A DNA stretch of 64,000 nucleotides from Luteibacter aegosomaticola (GTDB lineage Bacteria > Pseudomonadota > Gammaproteobacteria > Xanthomonadales > Rhodanobacteraceae): positions 496,001 to 560,000 of the forward strand of contig NZ_CP095741.1 of assembly GCF_023078475.1 (NCBI RefSeq). The letters run 5' to 3'. Shown one piece after another: positions 44,703-54,438 of this stretch (position 1 is its first letter; each line of letters begins with the position of its first letter). A model generated the notes under the pieces. It was not told where the DNA came from. It worked only from the letters and a program-made list of their open reading frames with translations, and searched no databases. The translations under genes were made by a program, and so were the position numbers.

Positions 44703-47700
44703 GTGAATACGATCTACAGCAAGGTATGGAACAAGTCGCTCGGCATCCTGGTCGTCGCCTCCGAGCATGCTCGGGCGAGTGGCAAGGGCGGCGCCTCCCG
44801 ACGGATTCGTGCGGCCATGGCTGCACTCCCTCTCACCGTGGGCACGATGCTCGTGCTGGCAAGTCCCTCGGCATCCGCACACTCGTCGCAAGGCAGCAAC
44901 GCGCCTGGCGGCAACATCTGCAGCGGTTTCTCCTCCCTGCTCGCGCCCGTCGCGAAGGGTTACCAGGCATTCGCGTGTGGTGCGCAGGCGAAGGCGGCGG
45001 GTGATAGCAGCACCGCGCTGGGTACGACAGCGAATTCGAAGGGCGATTACAGCACCGCGGTGGGCAACGACGCGCAGGCCACGGGTGACTTTGCCACGGC
45101 GGTGGGCCAGGGTGCCCGCGCGACGGCGACCGATAGCGTGGCCGTGGGCCAGGGCGCCAACGCAGCGAATACCGGAAGCACGGCGCTTGGCCGCGGCGCG
45201 CGCGCGATCGCCAACAATGCCGTCGCCGTGGGTTCGGATTCGATCGCCAACCGCGCGAACACGGTGTCCGTGGGCCGCAGCGGCAGCGAACGCCAGGTCG
45301 TCAACGTGGCCGACGGCACGCAAGCCACCGATGCGGTGAACAAGCGCCAGCTCGACAAGGTGAATGACGGCGTATCGAGCGCGAATGGACGCGTCGATAC
45401 CGTCAACAAGCGTGTCGACACCGTGGCGAAAGACGTGACGAAGGTGTCGGACAAGGTCAAGGCGGTGGATGCGGCGACGGCCGATGCGCAGCACTACTTC
45501 AAGGCGAATGGCGCCAGCGACGGTAGCGACGACGCCACGGCGGCCGGAAAGTTCTCGACGGCAGCGGGCTCAGGCGCCTTCGCAGGCGGCGTGGGCGATA
45601 GCGCGTATGGCAGCGGTGCGTTCGCGAATGGCGGAAACGCCACGGCGGCCGGTTACGGTGCGACGGCCACCGGCGCCAACAGCGCAGCGATCGGAGCCAA
45701 CGCCCAGGCGAGCGGGCAGGGCAGTGTCGCCCTGGGTGCGGGATCGGTCGCGGACCGTGATAACACCGTCTCGGTGGGTGACGTGGGCGCCGAGCGGCAG
45801 GTGACCAACGTCGCTGCTGGTACCGAAGATACGGACGCGGCGAACGTCGGCCAGGTGAACGCGGCGGTGAATGGCGCGACGCGCTATTTCAAAGCCAACG
45901 GTGCCAACGATGGTAGCGACGACGCGACGGCCGTGGGCGACTATGCCGTGGCGTCCGGATCGGGTGCCTTCGCGGGTGCGAACGGTGCCTCGGCGTACGG
46001 CGGCGGCGCGTTCGCCACAGGCGTCAATAGCACGGCCACGGGCTACGGCTCGACGGCCACCGGCCAGAACAGTGCTGCCTATGGCGCGGGTTCGCAGGCC
46101 AATGGTCCTGGCAGCGTGGCCGTGGGTGGCGTGGCGGTCGATGCAGACGGCAATCCGCTGATCACGAATGGCGGTGTGGCAGTCGACACCGGTGCGACCA
46201 GCGCGGATGTGGGCGGTACGGCCGTGGGTGCCAGCGCCAATGCGAGTGGCTTCGCGGCCTCGGCCGTGGGCGTGGGTGCCTATGCGAGTGGCGCACAGTC
46301 GTCGGCATTCGGTGCCGTGGCCAACGCGCTCGGCGATTACTCGACGGCCGTCGGTACGCAGAGTACGGCGGGTGGCGTGAGCAGCGTCGCCGTCGGTGAA
46401 AGCGCCACGGCCACGGGCGATGAAAGCGTTGCCGTGGGTGGTAGCGCGTTCGGCTTCTTCACCGCGCAGGCGACGGGCTACGCCGCGACCGCGCTGGGTG
46501 CCGGTGCGTGGGCGACGGCGGACTACGCCACGGCCATCGGCTGGAACACCTACGCCGCCGCGGACAGCAGCACAGCGCTCGGTGAATCGGCATCGGCGCA
46601 GGATCTCGGCGCGAGCGCGCTGGGTGCGGAAGCGATCGCCGTAGGCACGCAGTCCACGGCGGTCGGTGCCGTGTCGACGACCAACGGTGACTTCGCTTCT
46701 GCGATCGGTAGCGGTAGCTATGCCGGCGCGAACAACGCCACGGCAGTCGGTGCTCTTGCGAACGCCACGGGCGAGGACAGCACGGCGACGGGCGCGAACA
46801 GTGAAGCGTCGGGCGCGCGTTCCACGGCCACCGGCGCATCGAGCGCAGCGTTCGGCGATGACAGCACGGCGAACGGTTACAGCAGCATCGCGGACGGCAA
46901 CGGCGCCACCAGCGTGGGTGCCAGCAGCGTGGCTGATAGCGATTACGCCACGGCAGTGGGCAATGGCAGCAGTGCCAACGGCGTCGGCGCTTCTTCGTTC
47001 GGCGCAGGCGGGTTTGCGCAGGGCGACGGGGCGACAACGACCGGCTACGGTTCGACGGCACAAGGCAAGAACACCGCGGCGTACGGCAGTGGTGCTCAGG
47101 CCACGGCGAACAGTGCCACGGCGATCGGCGGCCAGGCGGTGGATGAAAACGGTGATCCGTTGATCACGCTGAATGCCACGGGTGAACCGGTGGGTCCGGC
47201 GACGGCCTCGGGTCTTGCGGCCACGGCCGTGGGCGCGAGCGCCCAGGCCGAAGGCCAGTTCGCTACGGCACTCGGTACCGCGGCGTTCGCCCAGGGTGAA
47301 CAGTCGCTCGCGGGCGGCTTCCTTTCGGAAGCCTCCGGCTCGGGTTCCACGGCATTGGGTGGCCAGGCGTACGCGCCGGGCGAACTCTCGACGGCGGTGG
47401 GCTACGGTACGGCTGCCTATAGCGATGGCGCCGTGGCGATCGGTGGCGGTGCGAGCGCTGCCGGCGCGGGTAGCGTGGCGATCGGCCAGTACGCCGAAAC
47501 CGGCTTCGCGCTCTTCGGTATCGAGGCAGCCAACGCGGTCGCACTCGGCACGAACAGCTGGGTGCTCGGCGATAGCGGCACGGCACTCGGCGCGGGCGCC
47601 TGGGCCATCGGTGACAACACCGTCGCACTCGGCGCCAATTCTTACGCTGATCGTGACAACACCGTGTCGGTCGGTGACGTGGGCTCCGAGCGGCAGATCA

Positions 47701-50700
47701 CCAACGTCGCTGCCGGTACGCAGGGCACCGACGCGGTGAACAAGAACCAGCTGGATGCCGTGGCCGGCAGCGTCAGCGATGCCAGCCATTACTTCAAGGC
47801 CAATGGCGCGAGCGACGGTAGCGACGATGCGACCGCCGTGGGTGACTATGCAGTCGCCGCCGGTTCCGGCGCCGCTGCGCTCGCGAACGGTGCTTCGGCC
47901 TATGGCAGCGGCGCGTTTGCGAGCGGCGTCAACAGTACGGCCAGTGGCTATGGTTCGACCGCCACCGGGCAGGACAGCGCAGCCTATGGCGCCAATGCGC
48001 AAGCCACGGCGGATAGCAGCACCGCGACGGGTGCGAACAGCGAAGCGTCGGGCGCACGCTCCACGGCGACCGGTGCATCGAGCGCGGCATTCGGTGATGA
48101 CAGCACGGCGAACGGTAGCGGCAGCATCGCTGACGGCAGCGGTGCGACGGCCGTGGGTGCGGGCAGCGTGGCGGATAGCGACTACGCCACCGCGGTAGGC
48201 AACGGTAGCAGTGCCAATGGCCTGGGCGCTTCCTCGCTGGGAGCCGCGGCTTTTGCACAGGGCGATGGTGCCACGGCCGGCGGTTACGGTTCGACGGCGC
48301 AGGGCAAGAACACAGCCGCTTACGGCAGTGGTGCACAGGCCACGGCCAACAGTGCCACGGCGATCGGCGGCCAGGCGGTGGATGAGAACGGTGATCCGCT
48401 GATCACGCTGAATGCCACGGGTGAACCGGTGGGTCCGGCGACGGCCTCGGGTCTTGCGGCCACGGCCGTGGGCGCGAGCGCCCAGGCCGAAGGCCAGTTC
48501 GCTACGGCACTCGGTACCGCGGCGTTCGCCCAGGGTGAACAGTCGCTCGCGGGCGGCTTCCTTTCGGAAGCCTCCGGCTCGGGCTCCACCGCGTTGGGTG
48601 GCCAGGCGTATGCACCGGGCGAACTCTCGACGGCGGTGGGTTACGGCACGGCCGCCTATAGCGATGGCGCTGTGGCGATCGGTGGTGGTGCGAGCGCTGC
48701 CGGCACGGGCAGTGTTGCCATCGGCCAGTACGCCGAAACCGGCTTCGCGCTCTTCGGTATCGAGGCGGCCAACGCGGTCGCACTTGGCACGAACAGCTGG
48801 GTGCTCGGTGACAGCGGGACGGCACTTGGCGCGGGCGCATCGGCCATCGGTGACAACACCGTCGCGCTCGGTGCGAATTCTTACGCCGATCGTGACAACA
48901 CGGTGTCGGTGGGCAAGGTGGGTTCGGAGCGGCAGATCACCAACGTCGCGGCCGGCACGCAGGGCACCGACGCGGTGAACAAGAACCAGCTGGATGCGGT
49001 GGCCGGCAGCGTCAGCGACGCCAGCCATTACTTCAAGGCCAACGGCACGGGTGATGGTAGCGATGACGCCACCGCCGCTGGCGACCTCGCCACTGCTGCG
49101 GGTTCCGGTGCATTTGCCGGCGGCACGGGCGATAGCGCTTACGGCAGCGGTGCCTTCGCCAATGGCGGTAACGCCACGGCCGTGGGTACGTCCTCGACGG
49201 CCACGGGTGCGACCAGTACTGCTATCGGCGCGCAGTCCGAAGCGGCAGGCGCCAACAGCGTGGCTCTTGGCGCCGGTTCCGTCGCCCAGCGCGACAACAC
49301 CGTCTCGGTGGGCACGGCAGGTGCCGAGCGTCAGGTAACGAATGTCGCCGCGGCGACGCAGGCCACCGACGCCGTCAACAAGGGCCAGCTGGATACCCTT
49401 GCCGATAGCGTGAGCAGTGCCGCGCATTACGTGGCGGCCGATGGTGCGAAGGATGGTTCCGACGATGCGGCGGCGACCGGTGCGTTCGCAACCGCCGTCG
49501 GTGCGGGCAGCAGCGCTTCGGGTGATCTTTCCACGGCGATCGGCTCGTTTGCGACGGCCAGCAAGGAATCCGGCACGGCCATCGGTGCCTCGGCCAATGC
49601 GGCTGGCGTTGGTTCCACGGCCATCGGCGACAGCGCACGGGCCACGGCGGCTAACTCGGTCGCCCTCGGTGCGGGTTCACTCGCAACGCGCGCGAATACC
49701 GTGTCGGTGGGCTCGGCTTCCGGTAATCGCCAGATCACCAACGTGGCTGCTGGTACGCAGGGCACCGACGCAGTCAACCTCAACCAGCTGACCTCCGCGA
49801 TGAGCAATGCCTTCGCCAGCACGGGGAACGCGGCGGGTAATGCGGTTGCCATGGCACTCGGCGGCGGGGCGACGATGGGTGCCACAGGCTTCGTTGGCCC
49901 GGTCTACCGCGTGCAGGGCGGTTCGTACAGCACGGTCGGCGATGCGGTCGGCGCCCTGGATGGTGCGCTCACCTCGTTGAACAGCCGCGTGGGGAACCTC
50001 GAATCGGGTACCGGTTCCACGAGCGTGGCGGGCACGAGCCCGGCACGGGCCCGGGTGAACGCGGCCATGGCGCCGGCTTCTGTCGCACCGACCGTCGCTG
50101 CCGCACCCGTGGCTCCGGCGGCAGCACCCGTCGCACAAGCCATCGTCGAGGGCACGGGCGACGGTACGGCCATCGGCACGGGCAGCTACGCGAAGGACAC
50201 CACCGATCTCGCGGTCGGCAACAACGCTTCGGTCGGTGCCGCCAACGGTACCGCGGTGGGAACGGGAGCCACGGTCACGGCCGCGGCGACCAACAGTGTG
50301 GCGCTGGGTGCCAACTCGGTCGCCGACCAGGCGAACACAGTCTCGGTGGGCGCGGCAGGCGCCGAGCGTCGCGTTACCAATGTGGCGGCCGGCACGGCAC
50401 CCACCGATGCCGCCAACGTCGGCCAGGTGGACCAGGCCCTCACGACGGCGAAATCCTACGCGGACCAGGGGGATGCGAGCACCCTGAACCAGGCGAAGGC
50501 CTATACCGACCAGAAGTTTGGCGACATCGTGAGTGGCGGCGCCTTCGATGAGTACAAGCGCGAAGTCGACCATCGCTTCAACAACCTCAATGACCGCTTG
50601 AACAAGGTGGGCGCGATGGGCGCCGCCATGTCCCAGATGGCCTTCAGCGCCCAGGGCGTCAGCGGTGATAACCGCCTCGGCGTGGGTGTCGGCGGCTACA

Positions 50701-50825
50701 AGGGCCAGGGGGCGTTGTCGGTGGGTTACTCGCGGGCACTGACATCACACGCTGCCCTGACCTTCGGCGCCGCCGTCAGCGGCGGTGAGAGTTCGGGGGG
50801 TGTCGGCGTAGGCATCGGCTGGTAA
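44703..50825 (+). CDS. Trimeric autotransporter adhesin (YadA/Hia-like), 2040 residues
   Basis: Giant surface adhesin. The N-terminus is an extended signal peptide region (MNTIYSKVWNKSLG, then VVASEHARASGKG), typical of trimeric autotransporters, followed by a hydrophobic core and cleavage near ASA-HS. The passenger consists of many YadA-head repeats (GxxAxAxGxxSxA pattern) broken by neck modules of the type DNTVSVG..GSERQITNVAAGTQGTDAVNKNQL. A 413-codon block is duplicated. An Ala/Pro-rich linker lies near residues 1780-1820. A coiled-coil stalk (FDEYKREVDHRFNNLNDRL) precedes the C-terminal four-strand YadA anchor ending GVGIGW. The start is GTG 44703 after GGAGGAAG. Confidence 0.95.
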   Translation: MNTIYSKVWNKSLGILVVASEHARASGKGGASRRIRAAMAALPLTVGTMLVLASPSASAHSSQGSNAPGGNICSGFSSLLAPVAKGYQAFACGAQAKAAGDSSTALGTTANSKGDYSTAVGNDAQATGDFATAVGQGARATATDSVAVGQGANAANTGSTALGRGARAIANNAVAVGSDSIANRANTVSVGRSGSERQVVNVADGTQATDAVNKRQLDKVNDGVSSANGRVDTVNKRVDTVAKDVTKVSDKVKAVDAATADAQHYFKANGASDGSDDATAAGKFSTAAGSGAFAGGVGDSAYGSGAFANGGNATAAGYGATATGANSAAIGANAQASGQGSVALGAGSVADRDNTVSVGDVGAERQVTNVAAGTEDTDAANVGQVNAAVNGATRYFKANGANDGSDDATAVGDYAVASGSGAFAGANGASAYGGGAFATGVNSTATGYGSTATGQNSAAYGAGSQANGPGSVAVGGVAVDADGNPLITNGGVAVDTGATSADVGGTAVGASANASGFAASAVGVGAYASGAQSSAFGAVANALGDYSTAVGTQSTAGGVSSVAVGESATATGDESVAVGGSAFGFFTAQATGYAATALGAGAWATADYATAIGWNTYAAADSSTALGESASAQDLGASALGAEAIAVGTQSTAVGAVSTTNGDFASAIGSGSYAGANNATAVGALANATGEDSTATGANSEASGARSTATGASSAAFGDDSTANGYSSIADGNGATSVGASSVADSDYATAVGNGSSANGVGASSFGAGGFAQGDGATTTGYGSTAQGKNTAAYGSGAQATANSATAIGGQAVDENGDPLITLNATGEPVGPATASGLAATAVGASAQAEGQFATALGTAAFAQGEQSLAGGFLSEASGSGSTALGGQAYAPGELSTAVGYGTAAYSDGAVAIGGGASAAGAGSVAIGQYAETGFALFGIEAANAVALGTNSWVLGDSGTALGAGAWAIGDNTVALGANSYADRDNTVSVGDVGSERQITNVAAGTQGTDAVNKNQLDAVAGSVSDASHYFKANGASDGSDDATAVGDYAVAAGSGAAALANGASAYGSGAFASGVNSTASGYGSTATGQDSAAYGANAQATADSSTATGANSEASGARSTATGASSAAFGDDSTANGSGSIADGSGATAVGAGSVADSDYATAVGNGSSANGLGASSLGAAAFAQGDGATAGGYGSTAQGKNTAAYGSGAQATANSATAIGGQAVDENGDPLITLNATGEPVGPATASGLAATAVGASAQAEGQFATALGTAAFAQGEQSLAGGFLSEASGSGSTALGGQAYAPGELSTAVGYGTAAYSDGAVAIGGGASAAGTGSVAIGQYAETGFALFGIEAANAVALGTNSWVLGDSGTALGAGASAIGDNTVALGANSYADRDNTVSVGKVGSERQITNVAAGTQGTDAVNKNQLDAVAGSVSDASHYFKANGTGDGSDDATAAGDLATAAGSGAFAGGTGDSAYGSGAFANGGNATAVGTSSTATGATSTAIGAQSEAAGANSVALGAGSVAQRDNTVSVGTAGAERQVTNVAAATQATDAVNKGQLDTLADSVSSAAHYVAADGAKDGSDDAAATGAFATAVGAGSSASGDLSTAIGSFATASKESGTAIGASANAAGVGSTAIGDSARATAANSVALGAGSLATRANTVSVGSASGNRQITNVAAGTQGTDAVNLNQLTSAMSNAFASTGNAAGNAVAMALGGGATMGATGFVGPVYRVQGGSYSTVGDAVGALDGALTSLNSRVGNLESGTGSTSVAGTSPARARVNAAMAPASVAPTVAAAPVAPAAAPVAQAIVEGTGDGTAIGTGSYAKDTTDLAVGNNASVGAANGTAVGTGATVTAAATNSVALGANSVADQANTVSVGAAGAERRVTNVAAGTAPTDAANVGQVDQALTTAKSYADQGDASTLNQAKAYTDQKFGDIVSGGAFDEYKREVDHRFNNLNDRLNKVGAMGAAMSQMAFSAQGVSGDNRLGVGVGGYKGQGALSVGYSRALTSHAALTFGAAVSGGESSGGVGVGIGW
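46780..49050 (+). repeat. Tandem 1239-bp (413-codon) duplication inside the adhesin gene
   Basis: Sequence from about 46780 recurs 1239 bases downstream with only scattered differences. A 183-base stretch (47162-47344 against 48401-48583) is identical at every position. The offset is an exact multiple of three, so the frame is preserved and head and neck modules are duplicated together. Confidence 0.88.
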
Positions 50826-50866
50826 TCGCCTAGGGGTTCCCCTACACGGAGGCAGTAAACCCTTGC

Positions 50867-50899
50867 AAGGCCGGCGGCTTCGCCGGCCTTTGCTTTGTT
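50867..50899 (+). terminator. Intrinsic terminator after the adhesin gene
   Basis: AAGGCCGGCG (50867-50876) pairs with CGCCGGCCTT (50881-50890) around GCTT, followed by TGCTTTGTT, about 40 bases beyond the adhesin stop. Confidence 0.8.
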
Positions 50900-51022
50900 G
50901 CAGCGCGTCGCAGGATGCGTGCGGCGTGGTCGCCCCGGAAGCACGGTCTGTGCTACCAATAGCGGCCCATGGCTCCCAGGAACGGGAGCATCGATACCGC
51001 AACGAACGGAGCGTAAGAAAGC

Positions 51023-52747
51023 ATGTCTGCGATTACCGAGCATAGGGACATGCTGACCGGGGAACCCGGCGAAGCCCAGGTGTGTGCGTATCTCGTTGCG
51101 CACGGCCGCCTGAAGGACACCGACCTCGCGCGGGCGCGGCGCCTTCACGATGAGACGCCCGAGGGCACCCTCACGGCGCTGATGGCCCGGCTTGGCCTGG
51201 TTTCTGAACGCGATCTCGCCGATGCCTGGGCCGCCTTGCTTGGCCTGCCCCTGCTGGCCGCGAAGGATGCGCCCGAAATGCCGCCGGCCGACGTCGAACT
51301 CTCGGTTCGCTTTCTCAAGCAGTACCACGTGGTGCCGGTGCGCGAAGGTGACGACGGCCTCGCGCTGCTCGTCGCCGATCCGGCCGATCCCTATCCCCTC
51401 CAGGCCGTGCATCTGGCCACCGGGCGCGACGTGCAGTTGCGGGTTGGCCTGCGCTCCGAGATCGACGACCTGATCGAACGCTATTACGGCCAGGGCCGGT
51501 CGGCGATGGGCAGCATCGTCGAGAGCCTGGATGGCAGCGCGGCCGTCGAAGATGACGTCGAGCACCTTCGCGACCTGGCGTCCGAAGCGCCGGTGATCCG
51601 CCTGGTGAACCTGATCCTCCAGCGTGCCGTCGAACAGCGCGCCTCCGACGTTCATATCGAGCCGTTTGAGAACCGCCTGAAGGTGCGCTACCGCATCGAC
51701 GGCGTCCTGCACGAAGTGGAAGCTCCACCGTCGAGCTCGACCGCCGCGGTCATTTCACGCGTCAAGATCATGGCCCGGCTCAATATCGCCGAGCGCCGCC
51801 TGCCGCAGGATGGTCGCATCCAGTTGCGCGTGCAGGGCAAGGAGCTCGATTTGCGCGTTTCCACCGTACCTACCAGTTTTGGTGAATCGGTGGTGATGCG
51901 TATCCTCGATCGTGAATCGGTGGTCTTCGATTTCGAATCGCTGGGCTTCACGGACAGCTTCCGCGATAGCTTCGTGGAAGTGCTCGACCGCCCGCACGGC
52001 ATCCTTCTGGTCACCGGCCCGACCGGTTCGGGTAAGACCACCACGCTGTACACGGCGCTGTCGCAGATCAATACGCCCGACGTGAAGATCATCACCGTCG
52101 AAGACCCGGTGGAATACCAGATCGAAGGCATCAACCAGATCCAGGTGAAGCCGCAGATCGGTCTCGATTTCGCCGGCGCGCTGCGCTCCATCGTGCGCCA
52201 GGATCCGGACGTGATCATGATCGGCGAAATGCGCGATCTGGAAACCTGCCGCATCGCCATCCAGTCCGCGCTCACCGGCCATCTCGTACTTTCCACCCTG
52301 CATACGAACAGCGCGGCGGGTGGTGTTACGCGCCTGCTCGATATGGGTGTAGAGGACTACCTTCTCGGTTCCACGGTGAACGGCATCCTGGCGCAGCGCC
52401 TCGTGCGCCGCCTGGACCCGGAGACGGCGGTCCCGTACGAGGCGCTCCCCGAAGTGGTCGAGCAATTCCAGTTGCACAAGTACACCGACGAGCGCCCCAT
52501 CCGCCTGTGGAAGCCCGGCTCGAGTGCGGCGAATCCCACGGGCTACCGCGGGCGTCGCGCGATCATGGAATTCCTTGTGATGAGTGACCCGATCCGCCGC
52601 CTGGTCATGCAGCGCTCCGATGCGGGTGAGATCGAGCGCCAGGCGCGCGCCGAGGGCATGCGCACCATGTACGAGGATGGCCTGGCCAAGGCCGTCGCCG
52701 GCGTCACCACCATTGAGGAAGTCCTGCGCGTCACGCAGGAGAGCTGA
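51023..52747 (+). CDS. gspE: Type II secretion ATPase GspE (XpsE-like)
   Basis: Cytoplasmic hexameric ATPase powering pseudopilus assembly, 574 residues. The N-terminal domain (about 1-160) binds the GspL cytoplasmic region. The C-terminal domain carries Walker A GPTGSGKTT (Lys338), the Asp box EDPVEYQIEGINQIQV, Walker B-like QDPDVIMIGEMRD and the His box TGHLVLSTLHTNSA. It is odd in having no cysteines in the C-terminal region: where GspE proteins usually have the paired Cys-x2-Cys zinc motif before TGYRGR, this one reads LWKPGSSAANPTGYRGR. First gene of an 11-gene operon. Confidence 0.95.
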   Translation: MSAITEHRDMLTGEPGEAQVCAYLVAHGRLKDTDLARARRLHDETPEGTLTALMARLGLVSERDLADAWAALLGLPLLAAKDAPEMPPADVELSVRFLKQYHVVPVREGDDGLALLVADPADPYPLQAVHLATGRDVQLRVGLRSEIDDLIERYYGQGRSAMGSIVESLDGSAAVEDDVEHLRDLASEAPVIRLVNLILQRAVEQRASDVHIEPFENRLKVRYRIDGVLHEVEAPPSSSTAAVISRVKIMARLNIAERRLPQDGRIQLRVQGKELDLRVSTVPTSFGESVVMRILDRESVVFDFESLGFTDSFRDSFVEVLDRPHGILLVTGPTGSGKTTTLYTALSQINTPDVKIITVEDPVEYQIEGINQIQVKPQIGLDFAGALRSIVRQDPDVIMIGEMRDLETCRIAIQSALTGHLVLSTLHTNSAAGGVTRLLDMGVEDYLLGSTVNGILAQRLVRRLDPETAVPYEALPEVVEQFQLHKYTDERPIRLWKPGSSAANPTGYRGRRAIMEFLVMSDPIRRLVMQRSDAGEIERQARAEGMRTMYEDGLAKAVAGVTTIEEVLRVTQES

Positions 52748-52749
52748 CC

Positions 52750-53967
52750 ATGAGCCAGTTCCGTTACCGGGCGATCAGTGCAGCAGGCGAGATGTTGGCC
52801 GGCCGCATGGAAGCGACATCCGTTGAAGATGTCGTCGCGCGCCTGCAGGACCAGGGCCATGTGCCGCTGGAGGCGGCGCCGGCCGATGGCGAAGCGTCAG
52901 GCGGCGGTCTTGCCGCCCTGTTTCGCAAGGGCCCGTTCACCGGTGACCAGCTAGCGCAGTTCACCCACCAGCTGGCAACGCTGCTGGGCGCGGGCCAGCC
53001 GCTCGACCGCGCGCTCGGCATCCTGCTCGATCTGCCCGAGGGCGAGCGGGCGAAGAACATGGTGGAACGCATCCGCGATCGTGTCCGCGGGGGTACCACG
53101 CTTTCCACGGCGCTCGATGAAGAGAACGGCGTGTTCCCACGCCTCTACATCAGCCTCGTGCGCGCGGGTGAAGCGGGCGGTTCGCTCGACGAAACCCTGC
53201 GCCGGCTCGCCGATTACCTTGAACGCGCGCAGGCCCTGCGCGGCAGCATCATCAATGCGCTGATCTATCCTGCCTTCCTGATGGTCGGTGTGCTCGGCTC
53301 GCTGGTGCTCCTGCTTGCTTACGTGGTGCCGCAGTTCGTCCCGATCTTCGCCGACATGCAGGTGCCGATTCCGCTTATTACCCAGGTCGTGCTGGCCATG
53401 GGCACCGTCATCGGCGACTGGTGGTGGGCGGTCATGCTGGCCCTGATCGTGGGCGTCGTGCTCATGCAGGTCCGGCTGCGCGACCCCGACACGAAACTGC
53501 GCTTTCACGCCCGGCTGCTTGGCATGCGCGTCGCAGGCCCCTTGTTGCTGAAGGTCGAGACGGCCCGCATCGCCCGCACCCTCGGCACGCTTCTGAAGAA
53601 TGGCGTGCCGCTGCTGGGCGCGCTTTCCATCGCCCGACAGGTCACCGGCAACCGTGCGCTCGACCTCGCGCTCGAGCAGGCGGCGGATCGCGTCAAGGGC
53701 GGAACCGGCCTTGGCAGCGCGTTGTCACAGACAGAGCGCTTTCCGCGCCTCGCCCTGCAGATGATCCAGGTGGGCGAGGAGGCCGGCGCCCTCGACACCA
53801 TGCTGTTGAAAGTGGCCGATACGTTCGACGTGGAAGCGAAGCGCGCCATCGATCGCCTGCTGGCGGCGCTGGTGCCCACGCTCACCATCGTGATGACCGT
53901 GATGGTGGCTTTCATCATGGCGGCGATCCTGCTGCCGCTGCTCAGCCTTACCAGCAATATCAACTGA
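52750..53967 (+). CDS. gspF: Type II secretion inner-membrane platform protein GspF
   Basis: Polytopic platform protein, 405 residues, with two GspF/PilC domains (about 70-193 and 273-394), each begun by a soluble helical bundle (QLAQFTHQLATLLGAGQPLDRAL and TARIARTLGTLLKNGVPLLGALSIA). There are three transmembrane helices, the last near the C-terminus (TIVMTVMVAFIMAAILLPLL). It starts two bases after the gspE stop. Works with GspE, L and M. Confidence 0.95.
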   Translation: MSQFRYRAISAAGEMLAGRMEATSVEDVVARLQDQGHVPLEAAPADGEASGGGLAALFRKGPFTGDQLAQFTHQLATLLGAGQPLDRALGILLDLPEGERAKNMVERIRDRVRGGTTLSTALDEENGVFPRLYISLVRAGEAGGSLDETLRRLADYLERAQALRGSIINALIYPAFLMVGVLGSLVLLLAYVVPQFVPIFADMQVPIPLITQVVLAMGTVIGDWWWAVMLALIVGVVLMQVRLRDPDTKLRFHARLLGMRVAGPLLLKVETARIARTLGTLLKNGVPLLGALSIARQVTGNRALDLALEQAADRVKGGTGLGSALSQTERFPRLALQMIQVGEEAGALDTMLLKVADTFDVEAKRAIDRLLAALVPTLTIVMTVMVAFIMAAILLPLLSLTSNIN

Positions 53968-53994
53968 CCCATCCGTTCCACAGGAGTTTTGCCC

Positions 53995-54420
53995 ATGCGC
54001 TCGCCCCGTACCCTGCGACACAGCCACGCCCGCGGCTTCACGCTGCTGGAAATGCTCGCGGTGATCGTGCTGATCGGCATCATCGGCGCCATCGTCGTGA
54101 CCCAGGTCGGCAAGAATGTCGACAAGGGTAAGTACGGAGCCGGCAAGGCCCAGCTCACGACGCTCACCCAGAAGATCGACAATTACGCACTCGATAACGG
54201 CACGCCCCCGGCGTCGCTCGACGGCCTGGTAACCAAGCCTGCCGACGCGCAGAACTGGCAGGGTCCGTACGCGAAGCCGTCCGACCTGAAGGATCCCTGG
54301 GGTCATGCGTTCGGCTACCAGTACCCGGGCGAGCACGGCCAGTACGACCTGGTGTTCTACGGCCAGGATGGCAAGGCTGGCGGCGACGGCTACTCGGCCG
54401 ACGTCGGCAACTGGCAGTAA
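53995..54420 (+). CDS. gspG: Type II secretion major pseudopilin GspG
   Basis: 141-residue precursor with a prepilin peptidase site RG-FTLLEMLAVIVLIG (cleavage after Gly16, Glu at mature +5), hydrophobic N-terminal helix, and the GspG C-terminal signature LKDPWGHAFGYQYPGEHGQYDLVFYGQDGKAGG (in pieces), which binds calcium in homologues. The ATG at 53995 is chosen because AGGAG lies 8 bases upstream; an in-frame TTG at 53989 is less likely. Confidence 0.95.
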   Translation: MRSPRTLRHSHARGFTLLEMLAVIVLIGIIGAIVVTQVGKNVDKGKYGAGKAQLTTLTQKIDNYALDNGTPPASLDGLVTKPADAQNWQGPYAKPSDLKDPWGHAFGYQYPGEHGQYDLVFYGQDGKAGGDGYSADVGNWQ

Positions 54421-54438
54421 CACGGAAGGACGACGGCC

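Noticed and set aside
42366..45494. A 1042-codon minus-strand frame across the metalloprotease and adhesin start
   Set aside because: It spans three well-supported plus-strand genes with clear domains; composition is typical of an antisense shadow in high-GC DNA.
45570..49427. A 1285-codon open frame on the minus strand opposite the adhesin
   Set aside because: It mirrors the low-complexity, Ala/Gly-rich repeats of the adhesin; its translation is Arg/His/Gly-rich with no domain, no ribosome site, and repeats exactly where the adhesin repeats.
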